This document shows, piece by piece, positions 16,935 through 26,571 of a stretch of 64,000 nt of DNA. How positions within the stretch are numbered: position 1 is the first letter of the stretch; each line of letters starts with the position of its first letter. The position numbers and the translations under genes are program-made. The stretch covers positions 124,001 to 188,000 of the forward strand of contig CAWDOA010000006.1 of NCBI GenBank assembly GCA_963803875.1, written 5' to 3'. Below the pieces are notes generated by a model. The model made no database searches. It had not been told where the DNA came from and worked only from the letters and a program-made list of their open reading frames with translations. The stretch is from JABDIY01 sp963803875 (GTDB lineage Bacteria; Actinomycetota; Acidimicrobiia; Acidimicrobiales; SZUA-35).

Positions 16935-18524
16935 ATGGAGTCCACGTTGCGCTGCGGGCGGTGGCTTTTCGGCGCTGTCGTCGCGGGCCTACTCATCCTG
17001 ATCGCCTCTCCTGCCTTGGCTCACACGGGCTTCGAGTCATCGTCTCCCGCCAGCGGCGATGTTGTTGAACAACCGGTCTCGGAGATCTCTTTGACGTTCT
17101 CGGGAGAAGCGAGCCCGGTTGGTGACGGATTCGTCGTACTCGACCCAGATGGAATCGTTCGCCCCCCGGACTCGGTCACCACCACCGACAGTCTCACCTG
17201 GACGTTACGGTTCGAACAACCGCTGGCCGGTGGTGTCGTCGGTGTGCGGTGGAATGTCGTAGCGACAGACGCCCACCCGATCGAAGGTAGTTTCAGTTTC
17301 ACCGTCTCTGCCCCGGCGCGTTCCACCACAACCGAACCGCCCACGACCGAGACGCCGCCCACAACGGCAGCTGCGGTGACCTCCACTGAGCCTCTCGAAG
17401 CCCAAGAGGCCGTGGAAGTACGCACGGAAGACCGGGTTGAGGATGCGAGCCAATCGGTCGAAGCGGTCGCGCTCGACGAGTTCCTCCGTACCGAGCCCGA
17501 CACGGCCGGCTCGGCCTCGCTGATGAACAACGTTGGTCGGGTTCTCTCCGTGCTCGGCGTTGTCGGCGCAGTTGGCGGGACACTGTTCGCCGCCTTGGTC
17601 CTGCACGGTGATCGAACCGACATCCAAGCGGTGCTGTCCGTGGTCCGGATATCCGGTGCGTTGGCGGGTGTGGGTGCCGTCGTCGAAGCCGCTGCAACGA
17701 CGGCAACGTTGGGAGGAGGCTGGTCTGCTCTCACGTCCGGATCCGCTCTCGGTGATGCGCTGTGGTCGTCGTTCGGGGTAGCGGTCGGTCTCCGGATCAT
17801 CGGCGCGGCAGCCATTGCCGGTGGTATCGAGCTCACGACCGGTTCTGCGACCGAGGTTGACCCGATCGCGGCGGTCAGCCAGCTAACCCCTGTTGGAGCC
17901 GCCCCGTCGGGCTCGGTCATCTCCCCAGACATCGTCGAGGCGGAGCAGGTCGCTCCTGACCGCGACCAAGTCTGGACGATGCGGTCGAGCCCTGCCGCAG
18001 TCATCGGAGTCGTGTTGCTCACAGTGTCGTTCGTGTTCGTCGGCCACACGGTTTCGGAAGGACCACGCTGGCTGCACTCGCTGATCAATCCTGTTCACGT
18101 CGCCGCCGGTGCAACGTGGGCTGGCGGTGTGGTTATGTTGGCATTGGTACTCCGCCGGCGGAGTCGACGCGGTGTTCCGACCGGAACCCGGCAGCTCGCC
18201 GTTCGCTTTTCGGTCGTTGCCACAGTTGCCCTCGTCGCTGTCGCCGTCGCCGGAACCGTGCTCTCCTTGATAATCCTGGATTCGGTGTCTCAGATCTGGT
18301 CGACGTCGTGGGGCCGCTTACTGGTAGCAAAGGTTGCGTTGGTCGCCGTCGCGGCAGCAGCGGGTGGCTACAACCACTGGGTCCTCGTTCCTGAACTCGA
18401 CCGGGCTACACATGATCTCGCTCTCGACCGCCGCTTCAAGATGGTTGTGACCATCGAAGCAGTCGTACTCGTAGCCATCATCGTGATTACGGCGTTGTTG
18501 ACCGGGGCTTCTTCGACGGCGTGA
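16935..18524 (+). CDS. CopC-CopD fusion copper-transport protein
   Basis: 529 residues from the ATG at 16935. A signal peptide ends at SPALA, leaving a mature N-terminal His (HTGFESSSPASGD), the Cu(II)-binding residue of CopC. The CopC beta domain extends to about residue 130 and includes DAHPIEGSFSFTV with the second conserved His. A Thr-rich linker follows, and from about residue 200 eight or so membrane helices form a CopD/PcoD domain, including WLHSLINPVHVAAGATWAGG. Known CopC/CopD pairs bind copper outside the membrane and move it inward. The fusion form is common in actinobacteria. It is divergent from the O-methyltransferase gene. Confidence 0.9.
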   Translation: MESTLRCGRWLFGAVVAGLLILIASPALAHTGFESSSPASGDVVEQPVSEISLTFSGEASPVGDGFVVLDPDGIVRPPDSVTTTDSLTWTLRFEQPLAGGVVGVRWNVVATDAHPIEGSFSFTVSAPARSTTTEPPTTETPPTTAAAVTSTEPLEAQEAVEVRTEDRVEDASQSVEAVALDEFLRTEPDTAGSASLMNNVGRVLSVLGVVGAVGGTLFAALVLHGDRTDIQAVLSVVRISGALAGVGAVVEAAATTATLGGGWSALTSGSALGDALWSSFGVAVGLRIIGAAAIAGGIELTTGSATEVDPIAAVSQLTPVGAAPSGSVISPDIVEAEQVAPDRDQVWTMRSSPAAVIGVVLLTVSFVFVGHTVSEGPRWLHSLINPVHVAAGATWAGGVVMLALVLRRRSRRGVPTGTRQLAVRFSVVATVALVAVAVAGTVLSLIILDSVSQIWSTSWGRLLVAKVALVAVAAAAGGYNHWVLVPELDRATHDLALDRRFKMVVTIEAVVLVAIIVITALLTGASSTA

Positions 18525-18554
18525 GGTGGCAAGCGCTTCCTGAATTGCAGTCCT

Positions 18555-18588
18555 CTCGGGGGTCTTCCCTGTAGCGATTGCCCCCGAG
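18555..18588. terminator. Possible bidirectional stem-loop between convergent genes
   Basis: CTCGGGGG (18555-18562) pairs with CCCCCGAG (18581-18588) around an 18-base loop, in the gap between the convergent CopC-CopD and DUF1501 genes. No T-run follows on either strand, so the terminator call rests on position and stem only. Confidence 0.45.
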
Positions 18589-18666
18589 CGGCACTGGCCG
18601 TGTCGCACATTCCCTTGTGTCCGGGTCGATACTTGCAAGGTCCCGGTCTGACGACCCGCTGATGGG

Positions 18667-19902
18667 TCAGACGATGAGGCCGAGCGGCGAGTACAGATGA
18701 TCGGGGAAGGCGACGGCTGGGTCGCCTGCGAGCACGCCGTCCACGACCTCGGCCAGCAGGTCCCGGTAGTCGGTGGTCATGGGAACATCCCCGCCGGCGT
18801 CGGCGACAACATCGGGGGAGAGCCCGGGCCAGCTACCGAAAACACGCCCGCCGGCCACGTTCTTCCCCAGCACCAGTGCCGCCGAGCCCCACCCGTGATC
18901 ACACCCGCCGGATCCGTTCTCGGCCACCCGTCGACCGAACTCTGTCACCACGACCGTCGTGACATCGTCGATGTTGCGCTCGTCGAGGCGGTCGGTGAGA
19001 TCGCCGAGCGTGGTGTCGAGGCTGGTGAGGAGGTTGCGCATCTCACCCTGCTCGATGGTGCCCATACGGTCGTGGGTGTCCCATCCTCCGATGCTCACGG
19101 TGATGACCTCGATCCCGAGTCCGGCGTCGAGCATGGTGACGATGTCCTCGAAGGCAGCAGCGGTTTGGTTTCGCTGCGAGGAGGCGGGAAGGTCGGCCGC
19201 GGTGCGGGCCGCGTCGAGGGCCTGGATCGCGACGATGTCGGAGGGGGAGTTCCCGGCGTGCGCCTGCCGCATCGCCAGTTCGAGATCTGCCGCGGCCCCG
19301 CCGGCGAGCGCCAGTCCGAAGGTCTGAAGCGACATCATGCCGAGAGCCGGGTAGCCAAACAGGCTCTCATCGACGTTGCCGCCGATCGTGATGGCCCGAA
19401 GCGGGCTGTCGGTTTGCGCCGCCGACGCATTCAGGTGGCGGGCCAGCCAGCCGTCACCGAGGTTGTCTTGGCCATCGCTTCCCCGTTCCAGGAGGTCCTG
19501 GGCCAGGAAGTGGCTTCGATCCGCCGCCGGGTTTCCGACCGCAACGACGGGTGCCAGATCGCCGGCAGTAAAACGCTCGTGCAGGCGGGAGAGTGAGGGA
19601 TGGAATCCGAATCGATCGTCGAGGGGGAGGGTGGCCGCTGAATCGATTGCGATACCGGGTCGGAGATCGTGGTAGTTGGGTTCATCGAGCGGCACCGTGA
19701 TCGAGAGGTGATCGGCGGCGCCCCTGAGGAAGACAACCACCAGTCGACCTCCCGGTTTCGCGGTGGCGTCTGTCGAGGCGGCGGCGGGCTGGACGCCCGA
19801 GAGTCCGGTCAGTGCGGTTGCGCCGAGGGCGGCGCCCGACTGCAGTAGCGACCTTCTGGTCAGCAGGGTGGCCACGGGTTGATCCTCTCCGGTTGCATTC
19901 AT
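18667..19902 (-). CDS. DUF1501 family Tat-exported protein
   Basis: 411 residues from the ATG at 19902, which overlaps the DUF1800 stop by four bases (ATGA). The N-terminus is a twin-arginine signal (LLTRRSLLQSGAALGATAL) with likely cleavage after AAAS. The body matches DUF1501 (sulfatase/alkaline-phosphatase-like fold): VVFLRGAADHLSI, FGFHPSLSRLHERF, VGNPAADRSHFLAQDLLE, ISIGGWDTH-like VSIGGWDTHDRMG, VTEFGRRVAENGSGGCDHGWG. Proteins of this kind nearly always occur with DUF1800 partners in one operon; both are thought to act outside the membrane, with unknown substrate. Without recognising the frame break upstream, this gene reads as the end of a 941-residue fusion. Confidence 0.9.
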   Translation of the reverse strand: MNATGEDQPVATLLTRRSLLQSGAALGATALTGLSGVQPAAASTDATAKPGGRLVVVFLRGAADHLSITVPLDEPNYHDLRPGIAIDSAATLPLDDRFGFHPSLSRLHERFTAGDLAPVVAVGNPAADRSHFLAQDLLERGSDGQDNLGDGWLARHLNASAAQTDSPLRAITIGGNVDESLFGYPALGMMSLQTFGLALAGGAAADLELAMRQAHAGNSPSDIVAIQALDAARTAADLPASSQRNQTAAAFEDIVTMLDAGLGIEVITVSIGGWDTHDRMGTIEQGEMRNLLTSLDTTLGDLTDRLDERNIDDVTTVVVTEFGRRVAENGSGGCDHGWGSAALVLGKNVAGGRVFGSWPGLSPDVVADAGGDVPMTTDYRDLLAEVVDGVLAGDPAVAFPDHLYSPLGLIV

Positions 19903-21492
19903 CGGTACAGGGCGGTGGGGTGAGCGAGCATCGCAAAGGCGATGTGGGGTCCAGCCTCTTCGAGTTCGGCGGCGCTCGGTACGTCCGTGGGACTCCAGCC
20001 GGTCAGCACGGAGAGGAGATCGGACTGCTCCTCGGTGGGCGGCTCGTGGCGGAGGGCGGTCGCATACCGATTGAACACCTCGGCCGCGTTCATGTCTCGC
20101 ACGTCCTCGAGGATCTGGTCGAGTGAAGTTGGGAACCGCCGGTCCGACGACAGTGTGAGTCTCATGATCAAGTTCCAGCGGGAGAGAAGACCTCCGGCGT
20201 TGAGCCACGCCGACTCGCTGTCGGGATATCCATCTGGACTGGCGTGGCGAAACGGAGGTTGACCCAGACCCTGGATCAGCTCGGCCAGCGCACGGCGTTC
20301 CTGGGGCCCGTCCACATTGACTGCGGTGTCGAGCGATCGGAACGTCTGGACGAGATGGTCCCAGGGGCGATTGAATTTCGGGGCCGCCGCTGCGAACTCC
20401 GGATGGCTCGACCATCGCTCTCAGAACCGGAGCGATCGCGGTGTCGTTGGTCAGCCACGCCTCGGTCATGGAATCAACCAGTTCGTCGTTGGGCTCGTCG
20501 GCCACGAACCGGACGGCCAACTTGCCACAAATGTGCCGGGCGGTCTGGGGGAGTCGGGCGAGGTGGTGGAGGAACTCAACACCGTGATCGAACCGGTCTC
20601 CGCTGGTTGGCCGATCCCATCCGAGGACCGAAACCGATGTCGGGTCGTGCCGCCGGGGAACGAACTGGAACTCCAGGTCCCGGGTGATGGTCCAACCGGT
20701 GAGCAGGCCGGCGACGGCGACGACGTCGTTCTCGTCGAAGCCTCCGTCGACGCCGACGGTGTGAAGTTCCAGCAGTTCGCGGCTGTAGTTCTCGTTGATG
20801 GCACCAACCCTCGACCGGGCGTTGTCCAGGTAGATGAGCATGGCCGGGCTCTGAGCGGTCGCCACCAGCAGTTCGTCGAAGCGGCCGAGGGCGTGGCGTC
20901 GGAGCACTTCTCGATCCATCACGATGCGGGTGGCGATCAATGGGGGACTGATCTGGGGGACGTTGAAGTGGTCGCCCCAGAACTCGACCATCCGCTCGTA
21001 GAGCTGGGCGGGGCCGGTGGTGTTGCGAACGAGCAGAGACGCAGGAAGGGCTGTTGCCAGCCGCTGCCCGTTGCCGTCAGCCTGGAAGTTGGCCAGTATC
21101 TCCGCCGCCGGTTGGTCCAGTTCCGGGAAGATGCCAACCAGCTCGTCGTCGATGCCGGCGGTGTCCAGGAGCGCAGGATCGAGCTGTTCATCCAGCCATG
21201 TGGCGGGCCCGATACTGCGGATGCGTTGCAGCTCGGTCTCGGTCGCCCCGTAGGTGAGGCGGCGGAGGAGATGCAGGTCGGGGTCGGCCGTCAGCGGTTG
21301 TTCAGGCGACGGGCCGGGTGGGGTTCCGGCCTCCGGAGGTGACCCGGCTTCGGTGGTCGAGCGGCATGCGGTCGCGGCTCCTCCGAGAAGCATCAGTGCG
21401 CTGCCCAAGAGCCCGGATAGGGCGTGGCGGCGGTCCATCGGCGATGGCACCGCATGCTCTCGAACAGGTTCGCTTGGAGTGGCAGCTGTCAC
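19899..21492 (-). CDS. DUF1800 family Tat-exported protein (frame broken)
   Basis: About 531 residues after correction. GTG start at 21492; the ATG at 21438 (MDRRHALSGLLG) is an alternative that begins right at the twin-arginine motif. A Cys at about residue 43 (ATACRS) suggests a lipoprotein. The domain matches DUF1800: LLRRLTYGATETELQRI, ERMVEFWGDHFNV, NENYSRELLELHTVGVDGG, VAGLLTGWTI, ICGKLAVRFV. At about 20400 the frame shifts by one extra base; beyond it the family continues with APKFNRPWDHLVQ, GLGQPPFRHASPDGYPD and WLNAGGLLSRWN to the stop at 19899. Function is unknown; it is always paired with DUF1501. Confidence 0.85.
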
Positions 21493-21606
21493 ACGGACAG
21501 TGTTGCATGGTCACCTGAAGTGAAGCTGAAGGGTGCGCGCGGAGGGGGCGCTACGGCTCCCTCACGCGTCGGTCGTGCATCACATCTCGAACGCCGAACT
21601 CGATGC

Positions 21607-22227
21607 TCAGCCCAAGGTTGCGGTCACGGTCACGACTTGTCGCTTGCCAAGATCGTGATTCGCCACCGTCGCGCTGTGAAAGCCGAACTCGGGCAACATT
21701 CCAGCGAACTGTTCGGCCTGGCCGGCGGTCCAGCCGTGGCTGGCGAGGCCGTCGACGTCGGGAGGCGACTGCTTTTCGAGTGCAATGAACCGCCCGCCCG
21801 GCTCGAGAACGCGGGTTACTTCGGTGAGGCCGGCATTGAGGTCCGGCCAGTGATGCACTGACGCCAGCGACCAGACCACCGAGTACGTATCGGCGGGAAC
21901 ACCAATGTCTTCACAAGTGGTGCGCAGCCATTCGATCCGCCCTGCGGGAGGCCGAATCCGGGTCATCAGTCTGGCCAGGTTCAGCATCGGCTGGGCGGGA
22001 TCGACTCCGGTGACGGTCGCACCCGTTGCTGCTGCAATTCGGGCCGCGGTACCGGGTCCACAGCCGATGTCGAGCACGTGATCGTGTTCCGATACTCCGG
22101 CGATTTCGGTGACGAGTGCGCCATCGCCCCCACGCCCAACGGCCATGGAGAGCGCGCAGACATACCCCGTTGAACCACCGAACTTGGCGTTGTTGTCTCC
22201 ATGATGGTTTGGGGGCAGCTGATCCAC
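21607..22227 (-). CDS. Class I SAM-dependent methyltransferase
   Basis: 206 residues. The SAM site is VLDIGCGPGTAARIAAATG, followed by an acidic strand end (VTGVDPAQPML) and SVVWSLASVHHWPDLNAGL, then VTRVLEPGGRFIALEK. This is the Methyltransf_11/25 type; the sequence does not tell the substrate. It lies 115 bp upstream of the DUF1800 gene on the same strand and is divergent from the HD-GYP gene. Confidence 0.85.
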   Translation of the reverse strand: MDQLPPNHHGDNNAKFGGSTGYVCALSMAVGRGGDGALVTEIAGVSEHDHVLDIGCGPGTAARIAAATGATVTGVDPAQPMLNLARLMTRIRPPAGRIEWLRTTCEDIGVPADTYSVVWSLASVHHWPDLNAGLTEVTRVLEPGGRFIALEKQSPPDVDGLASHGWTAGQAEQFAGMLPEFGFHSATVANHDLGKRQVVTVTATLG

Positions 22228-22616
22228 CCCCTCAACCTAGGGGCCGCAAATTCGGACCGAATGCAGAAGGTGAAGATCAACGCCATGTCGGCGTGCGAGG
22301 TCATGGCTCTCGACATCGCCTTCGTTGCATTTCATCGCCGTGCCCGTTGATGTGGGTTCAACGCTTTGGCGACATTCCTGTTGAGAGCCACAAATGGCGT
22401 TTCTGCCGTGGCGATGGCCACACCAGATGTGGCTATCCACAGGAATTTGGGGGGAGGGGAGCGTGGGTGCGGTTGCTCGACCTCGAGGGTCGCCACGTGT
22501 GTATTCAGAATCGGTCGGACTGGTCGATGGGTAGGTATGAGCTACCACCGAGACCCTCGGCCCTTGCGCGCGCCGGAGCAGTTGACGTCGGTAGGGATCA
22601 GGCCAGACCTCCAACC
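22228..22616. other. 389-bp intergenic region between divergent genes
   Basis: No convincing gene is seen here. The stretch should hold the promoters of the methyltransferase (minus) and the HD-GYP gene (plus). It contains a small palindrome, CCACA-CCAGA-TGTGG (22419-22433), and at 22436-22470 one copy of an imperfect direct repeat whose other copy is at 24848-24879, beyond the HD-GYP gene. Confidence 0.4.
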
Positions 22617-24814
22617 ATGAGCGAAGGGCCCACCATAGGTGCTTCGGAATCGATCGACCGCAGCTGGCAGGCGTCACGTGCTTGGGCCCGGGTTGTCGGC
22701 GTCTTCGTCTTCGTCGCCCCGCTGGCAGCAGCCTGGATCGCCGTGGCGCTTGTGCGCGATGCGTTCTTCCGCCCAGCTGGAGTCCTGGGGATCATCGTCT
22801 GGGTCATCCAGGCTGTCGCCGTCGCTTGGGTGGTGGCTGCGATTGTTGAACGGCTGGCCCGAGGTTTGCTGCCCCTGCAGGTTCTGCTGGGCATGTCGCT
22901 CACCTTTCCTGATCACGCCCCTTCACGGTTCAAGGTTGCGCTTCGCTCGGGAACGCTGAGGAAACTGAAGTCACGAATCCCTGACATCTCTGACCGCGGT
23001 ACGGCCTCGGTTCAGCAGGCTGCCGAGCATGCGGTGGAACTGGTCACGATGCTGGGCAAGCACGAGCGGTTGACCCGGGGCCATACCGAACGGGTGAGGG
23101 CGTACAGCGATCTGATTGGGGTGGAACTGGGGCTCTCCGAGGAGGATCGGAACAAACTTTCCTGGTCAGCAATGCTCCACGACATTGGAAAACTTGCAGT
23201 ACCGGCTGAGATCCTCAACAAGGACTCACGACCGACAGGCTCAGAATGGGAGATCCTGGCGTCCCACCCATCTCAGGGACTCGAGCTACTGGCCCCGCTT
23301 CAGGACTGGTTGGGTGACTGGCTGCTGGCGACGTCGGAACACCACGAGCGGTGGGACGGAGCCGGTTATCCGAATGGACTGGCCGGGCTGGACATCTCAC
23401 TCGCCGGACGGATCGTGGCGGTGGCCGACGCCTACGACGTGATCACCTCCCACCGGTCCTACAAGAAGCCGATGTCCATCGACGCCGCCCGCAGCGAACT
23501 GGTCGAGTGTGCAGGCACTCAGTTCGATCCGGCCATTGTTCGGGCCATGCTCACTGCTTCAAAGAGCGACAGAACCGGTATCGCCCGACTCGCCGGCCTA
23601 CTTGAAACCAGGACGATCTCCCAGGCTGTCAGCTCCATCTCCACCGCACCGGCGGCAGTTGCGGCTTCGCTCATAGCGATACCAGCCTTGCTCGGAGTAC
23701 CGGCGACCGGAGCCGAGCCCGGAGTTGCAGCAGGACCACCCGAGGTTGCCTTCGTGGAACCCGTGGCCGAGGAAGAGCTGAGCGACCGCCAAACGGCCAC
23801 CGTTGTCGAGCCCATACCTGGTGCGTCACCGACATCCTCAACCATCCCGACCGCAGAAGACGCCAACACCACTACAACGGACCAAACCACTACGAGCAGC
23901 ACCGCTGATCAGATTGGGAATAGCTCCACTACGGGGCAACCCCCCACCGCAGCCCCACCCACAAGCCCGAGCAGCGGACCCACAACGGCTCCTGCGACGT
24001 CTTCGGCCACCACAACCGCCGCGGCGCCGACAACCACGGCGGTACCCACGACCACAACGACGGCCCCATACCGACGACTGCGCCTCCCCTCGACGACTGT
24101 CAACGTTTGCGCAACGGCGACCCTGACCTCGCCGGCGCCGACCTCGCCGGATGCGACGCGTCCGGCCTCGTTCTATCCGGTATGAACCTTCAATCAGCAG
24201 ATCTGACCGGCGCCGATCTTCGAGGCACCGAGCTCAGTAGCTTTGACCTCTCGAACGCGAAGCTCAACGACGCACTTCTCGAGGGCTCAGCGCTCCTCAA
24301 TGGCTCTGCAATTGGTATCACCGCCGGCAGACTGCAAGCCGCCGATGTCACGATCACCAACGTGAACTTCTCCAACTCGACCCTGATGGATGGAGTTTTC
24401 GCCGGCAGTGATCTGACGGGGGTTTCCTTCGTCAACTCCTCGCTGAACCGCACCAGCTTCGCCGGCAGCCAGCTGGCAGGTGTCGACTTTGCCAACTCCT
24501 CACTCAACAGTGCGGACTTCACCGACAGCGACGGTCAGGCGACGAACTTCGCTGTCACGAACAGTCAGGGCGCGACCTTCGACGGGTCCGACATCAGCCG
24601 ATCGAACTTCTCCGGTGCGATGCTGTCGCGTGCGTCCTTTGTCGACACCGAAGCCGAGGAGGTCATTCTCGCCGATGCCGGCCTCAACAAGGCAAACCTC
24701 ACCCGCACCGACCTGCTGAACGCAAGTGGCATGCCGTTCCAATCCGGGAACGCAACCTACGACACCACGGTCTGCCCCGATGGAGTCACCCGCAACACAA
24801 CCTGCTGGCCATGA
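22617..24814 (+). CDS. Membrane HD-GYP protein with Thr-rich linker and pentapeptide-repeat tail (frame broken)
   Basis: About 732 residues after correction. Two N-terminal membrane helices, a conserved linker (FPDHAPSRFKVALRSG) and an HD-GYP domain with HDIGKLAVP and HHERWDGAGYP, closely parallel to the protein at 10897. A third hydrophobic stretch (about AAVAASLIAIPALLGVP) leads to a long Thr/Ser/Ala/Pro linker. Near 24068 one base seems missing in a C-run; restoring it gives PIPTTAPPLDDCQRLRNGD and then about 215 residues of pentapeptide repeats (ADLTGADLRG and similar), a right-handed beta-helix likely outside the cell, ending in a CPDGVTRNTTCWP cap. The uncorrected first frame stops at 24185. 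Confidence 0.8.
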
Positions 24815-24847
24815 CGATCGGGTTCGGCGTCGATGGCGACATTCCGG

Positions 24848-24879
24848 TCCACAGGGATTTGGGGTGGAAGGCGTGGTGC
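24848..24879. repeat. Imperfect direct repeat, second copy
   Basis: TCCACAGGGATTTGGGG followed by TGGAAGGCGTGGTGC resembles TCCACAGGAATTTGGGG followed by a GGAGGGGAGCGTGGGTGC stretch at 22436-22470. The two copies flank the HD-GYP/pentapeptide gene in the same orientation. The copy here lies in the short gap between convergent genes. Origin unknown; chance similarity is not excluded. Confidence 0.35.
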
Positions 24880-24880
24880 A

Positions 24881-25498
24881 TCAGACCGGTTTGGTTGCGG
24901 CGCCCTCGGTGAACCAGCTCCACGGTTTGGGGCCCGACGCATAACGCGATTCGACCCGTTCGATCTCGAACCCGGCCGCACCGACCAGTTCGGCCGGATC
25001 GCGGGTGAGATGGCAGCCATCGGCCAGTCGCTTCTGAAACGGCTCGAGTCGGCGCTGCCAGCCGGCGATCGGCCTGTCCGGCGAGAGGCCGTGTTCGAGG
25101 AAATGGAACCGGCCGCCGGGACGGAGCACCCGCCACACCTCCGCCAACGCCACTTCGACCTCGGGGATCGTGCACAACGTGAACGTCGAGAGTGCGCCAT
25201 CACAGCTGGCGTCGTCGAGGGGGATCGACTCGCCGCGCAGGGCCACGTGCTCAACATGTACGTGGGAATCGGCGATCCGTTCCTCGGCGAGGCGTCGTGC
25301 CGTCGCCGCGGGCTCGACGGCGTAGACCAGTTCCACCGCGTGTGGGTAGGCCGGCATGTTCAGGCCCGACCCGAAGCCGATCTCCACAACCGTGCCCGAC
25401 AGGCCGGCGGTCACCTGCGTGCGCCACCGGCGCAGCTCTCCGGTACCGCATGCTCGATCGACCAGGCGAGGCAGCACGTGTTCTCGGTAGAAACCCAT
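24881..25498 (-). CDS. Class I SAM-dependent methyltransferase (METTL7/PmtA-like)
   Basis: 205 residues starting MGFYREHVLPRLVDRACG, a typical opening of small METTL7-like methyltransferases. The SAM site is VVEIGFGSGLNMPAYP, then the acidic strand end YAVEPAA, DGALSTFTLCTIPEVEVAL and VLRPGGRFHFLEHG. The C-terminus has WQRRLEPFQKRLADGCHLTRD and PKPWSWFTEG. Related proteins methylate lipids, thiols or quinone-like compounds; the substrate here is unknown. Divergent from thpR, 73 bp apart. Confidence 0.85.
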   Translation of the reverse strand: MGFYREHVLPRLVDRACGTGELRRWRTQVTAGLSGTVVEIGFGSGLNMPAYPHAVELVYAVEPAATARRLAEERIADSHVHVEHVALRGESIPLDDASCDGALSTFTLCTIPEVEVALAEVWRVLRPGGRFHFLEHGLSPDRPIAGWQRRLEPFQKRLADGCHLTRDPAELVGAAGFEIERVESRYASGPKPWSWFTEGAATKPV

Positions 25499-25571
25499 GG
25501 ATCACCTTTGCTTGTACGGGTTAGGCGTGCAGCCTAGGCCCCGGATGCCCTTCGGGTGGCACAGTGAAGTG

Positions 25572-26114
25572 ATGGCGATGCTGATCGACGATGACACGGC
25601 GCAACGCTTGTTCATCGCGGTGCGGCCGCCGCCGTTGGTGGTGAGGTCGCTGTCAGCCTTGCCCCGTTCCCCCACGCCCGGTGTGCGATGGGTCGATCCG
25701 ATCCGTTGGCACCTCACCCTCCGGTTCCTCCCCCATGCGGTGCCCACCCAGGTCGAATCCGCCCTCGATCGGGCGGACCTGGCTTCGCCCTTCGTAACCC
25801 TCGGTCCGAACGTTGTCAGGCTCGGCGACCACGTGATTGCGATCCCCGCCGATGGGCTGGATGTTCTGGCCGCTGCCGTCCTGGGAGCGACGCGGGACCT
25901 CGGACCGGTCGATCGTCGACCGTACTTCGGCCATCTCACTCTGGCCCGAACCGAGACCGGCACCGACTGTGAGTTGGTCGGCAATCGCTTTGCGGCATCG
26001 TTCGTCGCCGCGACAGTGGAGCTTGTCGCCAGCGAAACCGGCGATCGGGGCGCTCGCCACAGCACCCTCGCCTCCTGGCCGCTCACCCCGCCCGAAGCTG
26101 GAATCCGTCCGTGA
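25572..26114 (+). CDS. thpR: RNA 2',3'-cyclic phosphodiesterase
   Basis: 180 residues from the ATG at 25572; a start further upstream would add an unrelated tail. A 2H phosphoesterase with both catalytic HxTx motifs: HLTL at 47-50 (RWHLTLRFL) and HLTL at 121-124 (FGHLTLAR), spaced as in ThpR/LigT. It opens 2',3'-cyclic phosphate ends of RNA. The N-terminal QRLFIAVRPP is also typical. The DUF1876 gene follows 46 bp later on the same strand. Confidence 0.9.
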   Translation: MAMLIDDDTAQRLFIAVRPPPLVVRSLSALPRSPTPGVRWVDPIRWHLTLRFLPHAVPTQVESALDRADLASPFVTLGPNVVRLGDHVIAIPADGLDVLAAAVLGATRDLGPVDRRPYFGHLTLARTETGTDCELVGNRFAASFVAATVELVASETGDRGARHSTLASWPLTPPEAGIRP

Positions 26115-26160
26115 CCTTCGACTCTGCCGCGCCGCCCTCAGCTGGAGAACAATCGGACCC

Positions 26161-26418
26161 GTGGACGAACTACTACCGCACAACTGGCAACTAAGGTTCG
26201 AGACCCGTGAAGATGAGGATCATTGCGAAATGGTGGTCCATCTGACTGCGGGTGACCGGTCACTGTCGGGTTGGGGGCGGTCGCGCCGTAATCCCGCCGA
26301 TCCGTCGGTTCCTCAAGTGGGTGAGGAACTCGCAGCCGCTCGGGCCCTGCACGATCTCGCCAACCATCTCACCCAGGACGCCTGGAGCACGATCGAGACG
26401 TTCGCGAGTTCTGGCTGA
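26161..26418 (+). CDS. DUF1876 (dsRBD-like) protein
   Basis: 85 residues from the GTG at 26161. The segment GWGRSRRNPADPSVPQVGEE and the following ELAAARALHDLANHLTQDAW are the core of the DUF1876 family, small actinobacterial proteins with a double-stranded-RNA-binding-like fold; members are often stress induced. The N-terminus (LRFETREDEDHCEMVVHLTA) forms the expected beta hairpin. No further role can be read from the sequence. Confidence 0.8.
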   Translation: MDELLPHNWQLRFETREDEDHCEMVVHLTAGDRSLSGWGRSRRNPADPSVPQVGEELAAARALHDLANHLTQDAWSTIETFASSG

Positions 26419-26571
26419 CCGCTTCCTGCCGTCATAACGGCGGTGGATCACCAAGATGAGGCCGCGACGCTCACCGCTGGCGCGCTGGGGAGGTGAGGGC
26501 GAGCGCGACCGGCGGACAGTTCGGCTCGGGTGTAGCGTTTGGCTTCTCACTCGAACGTACGGAGGCACATG

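Noticed and set aside
22237..22677. Minus-strand open frame of 146 codons in the intergenic stretch
   Set aside because: No ribosome site, atypical composition (many Ser, Arg, Cys and His), and it runs into the HD-GYP start region.
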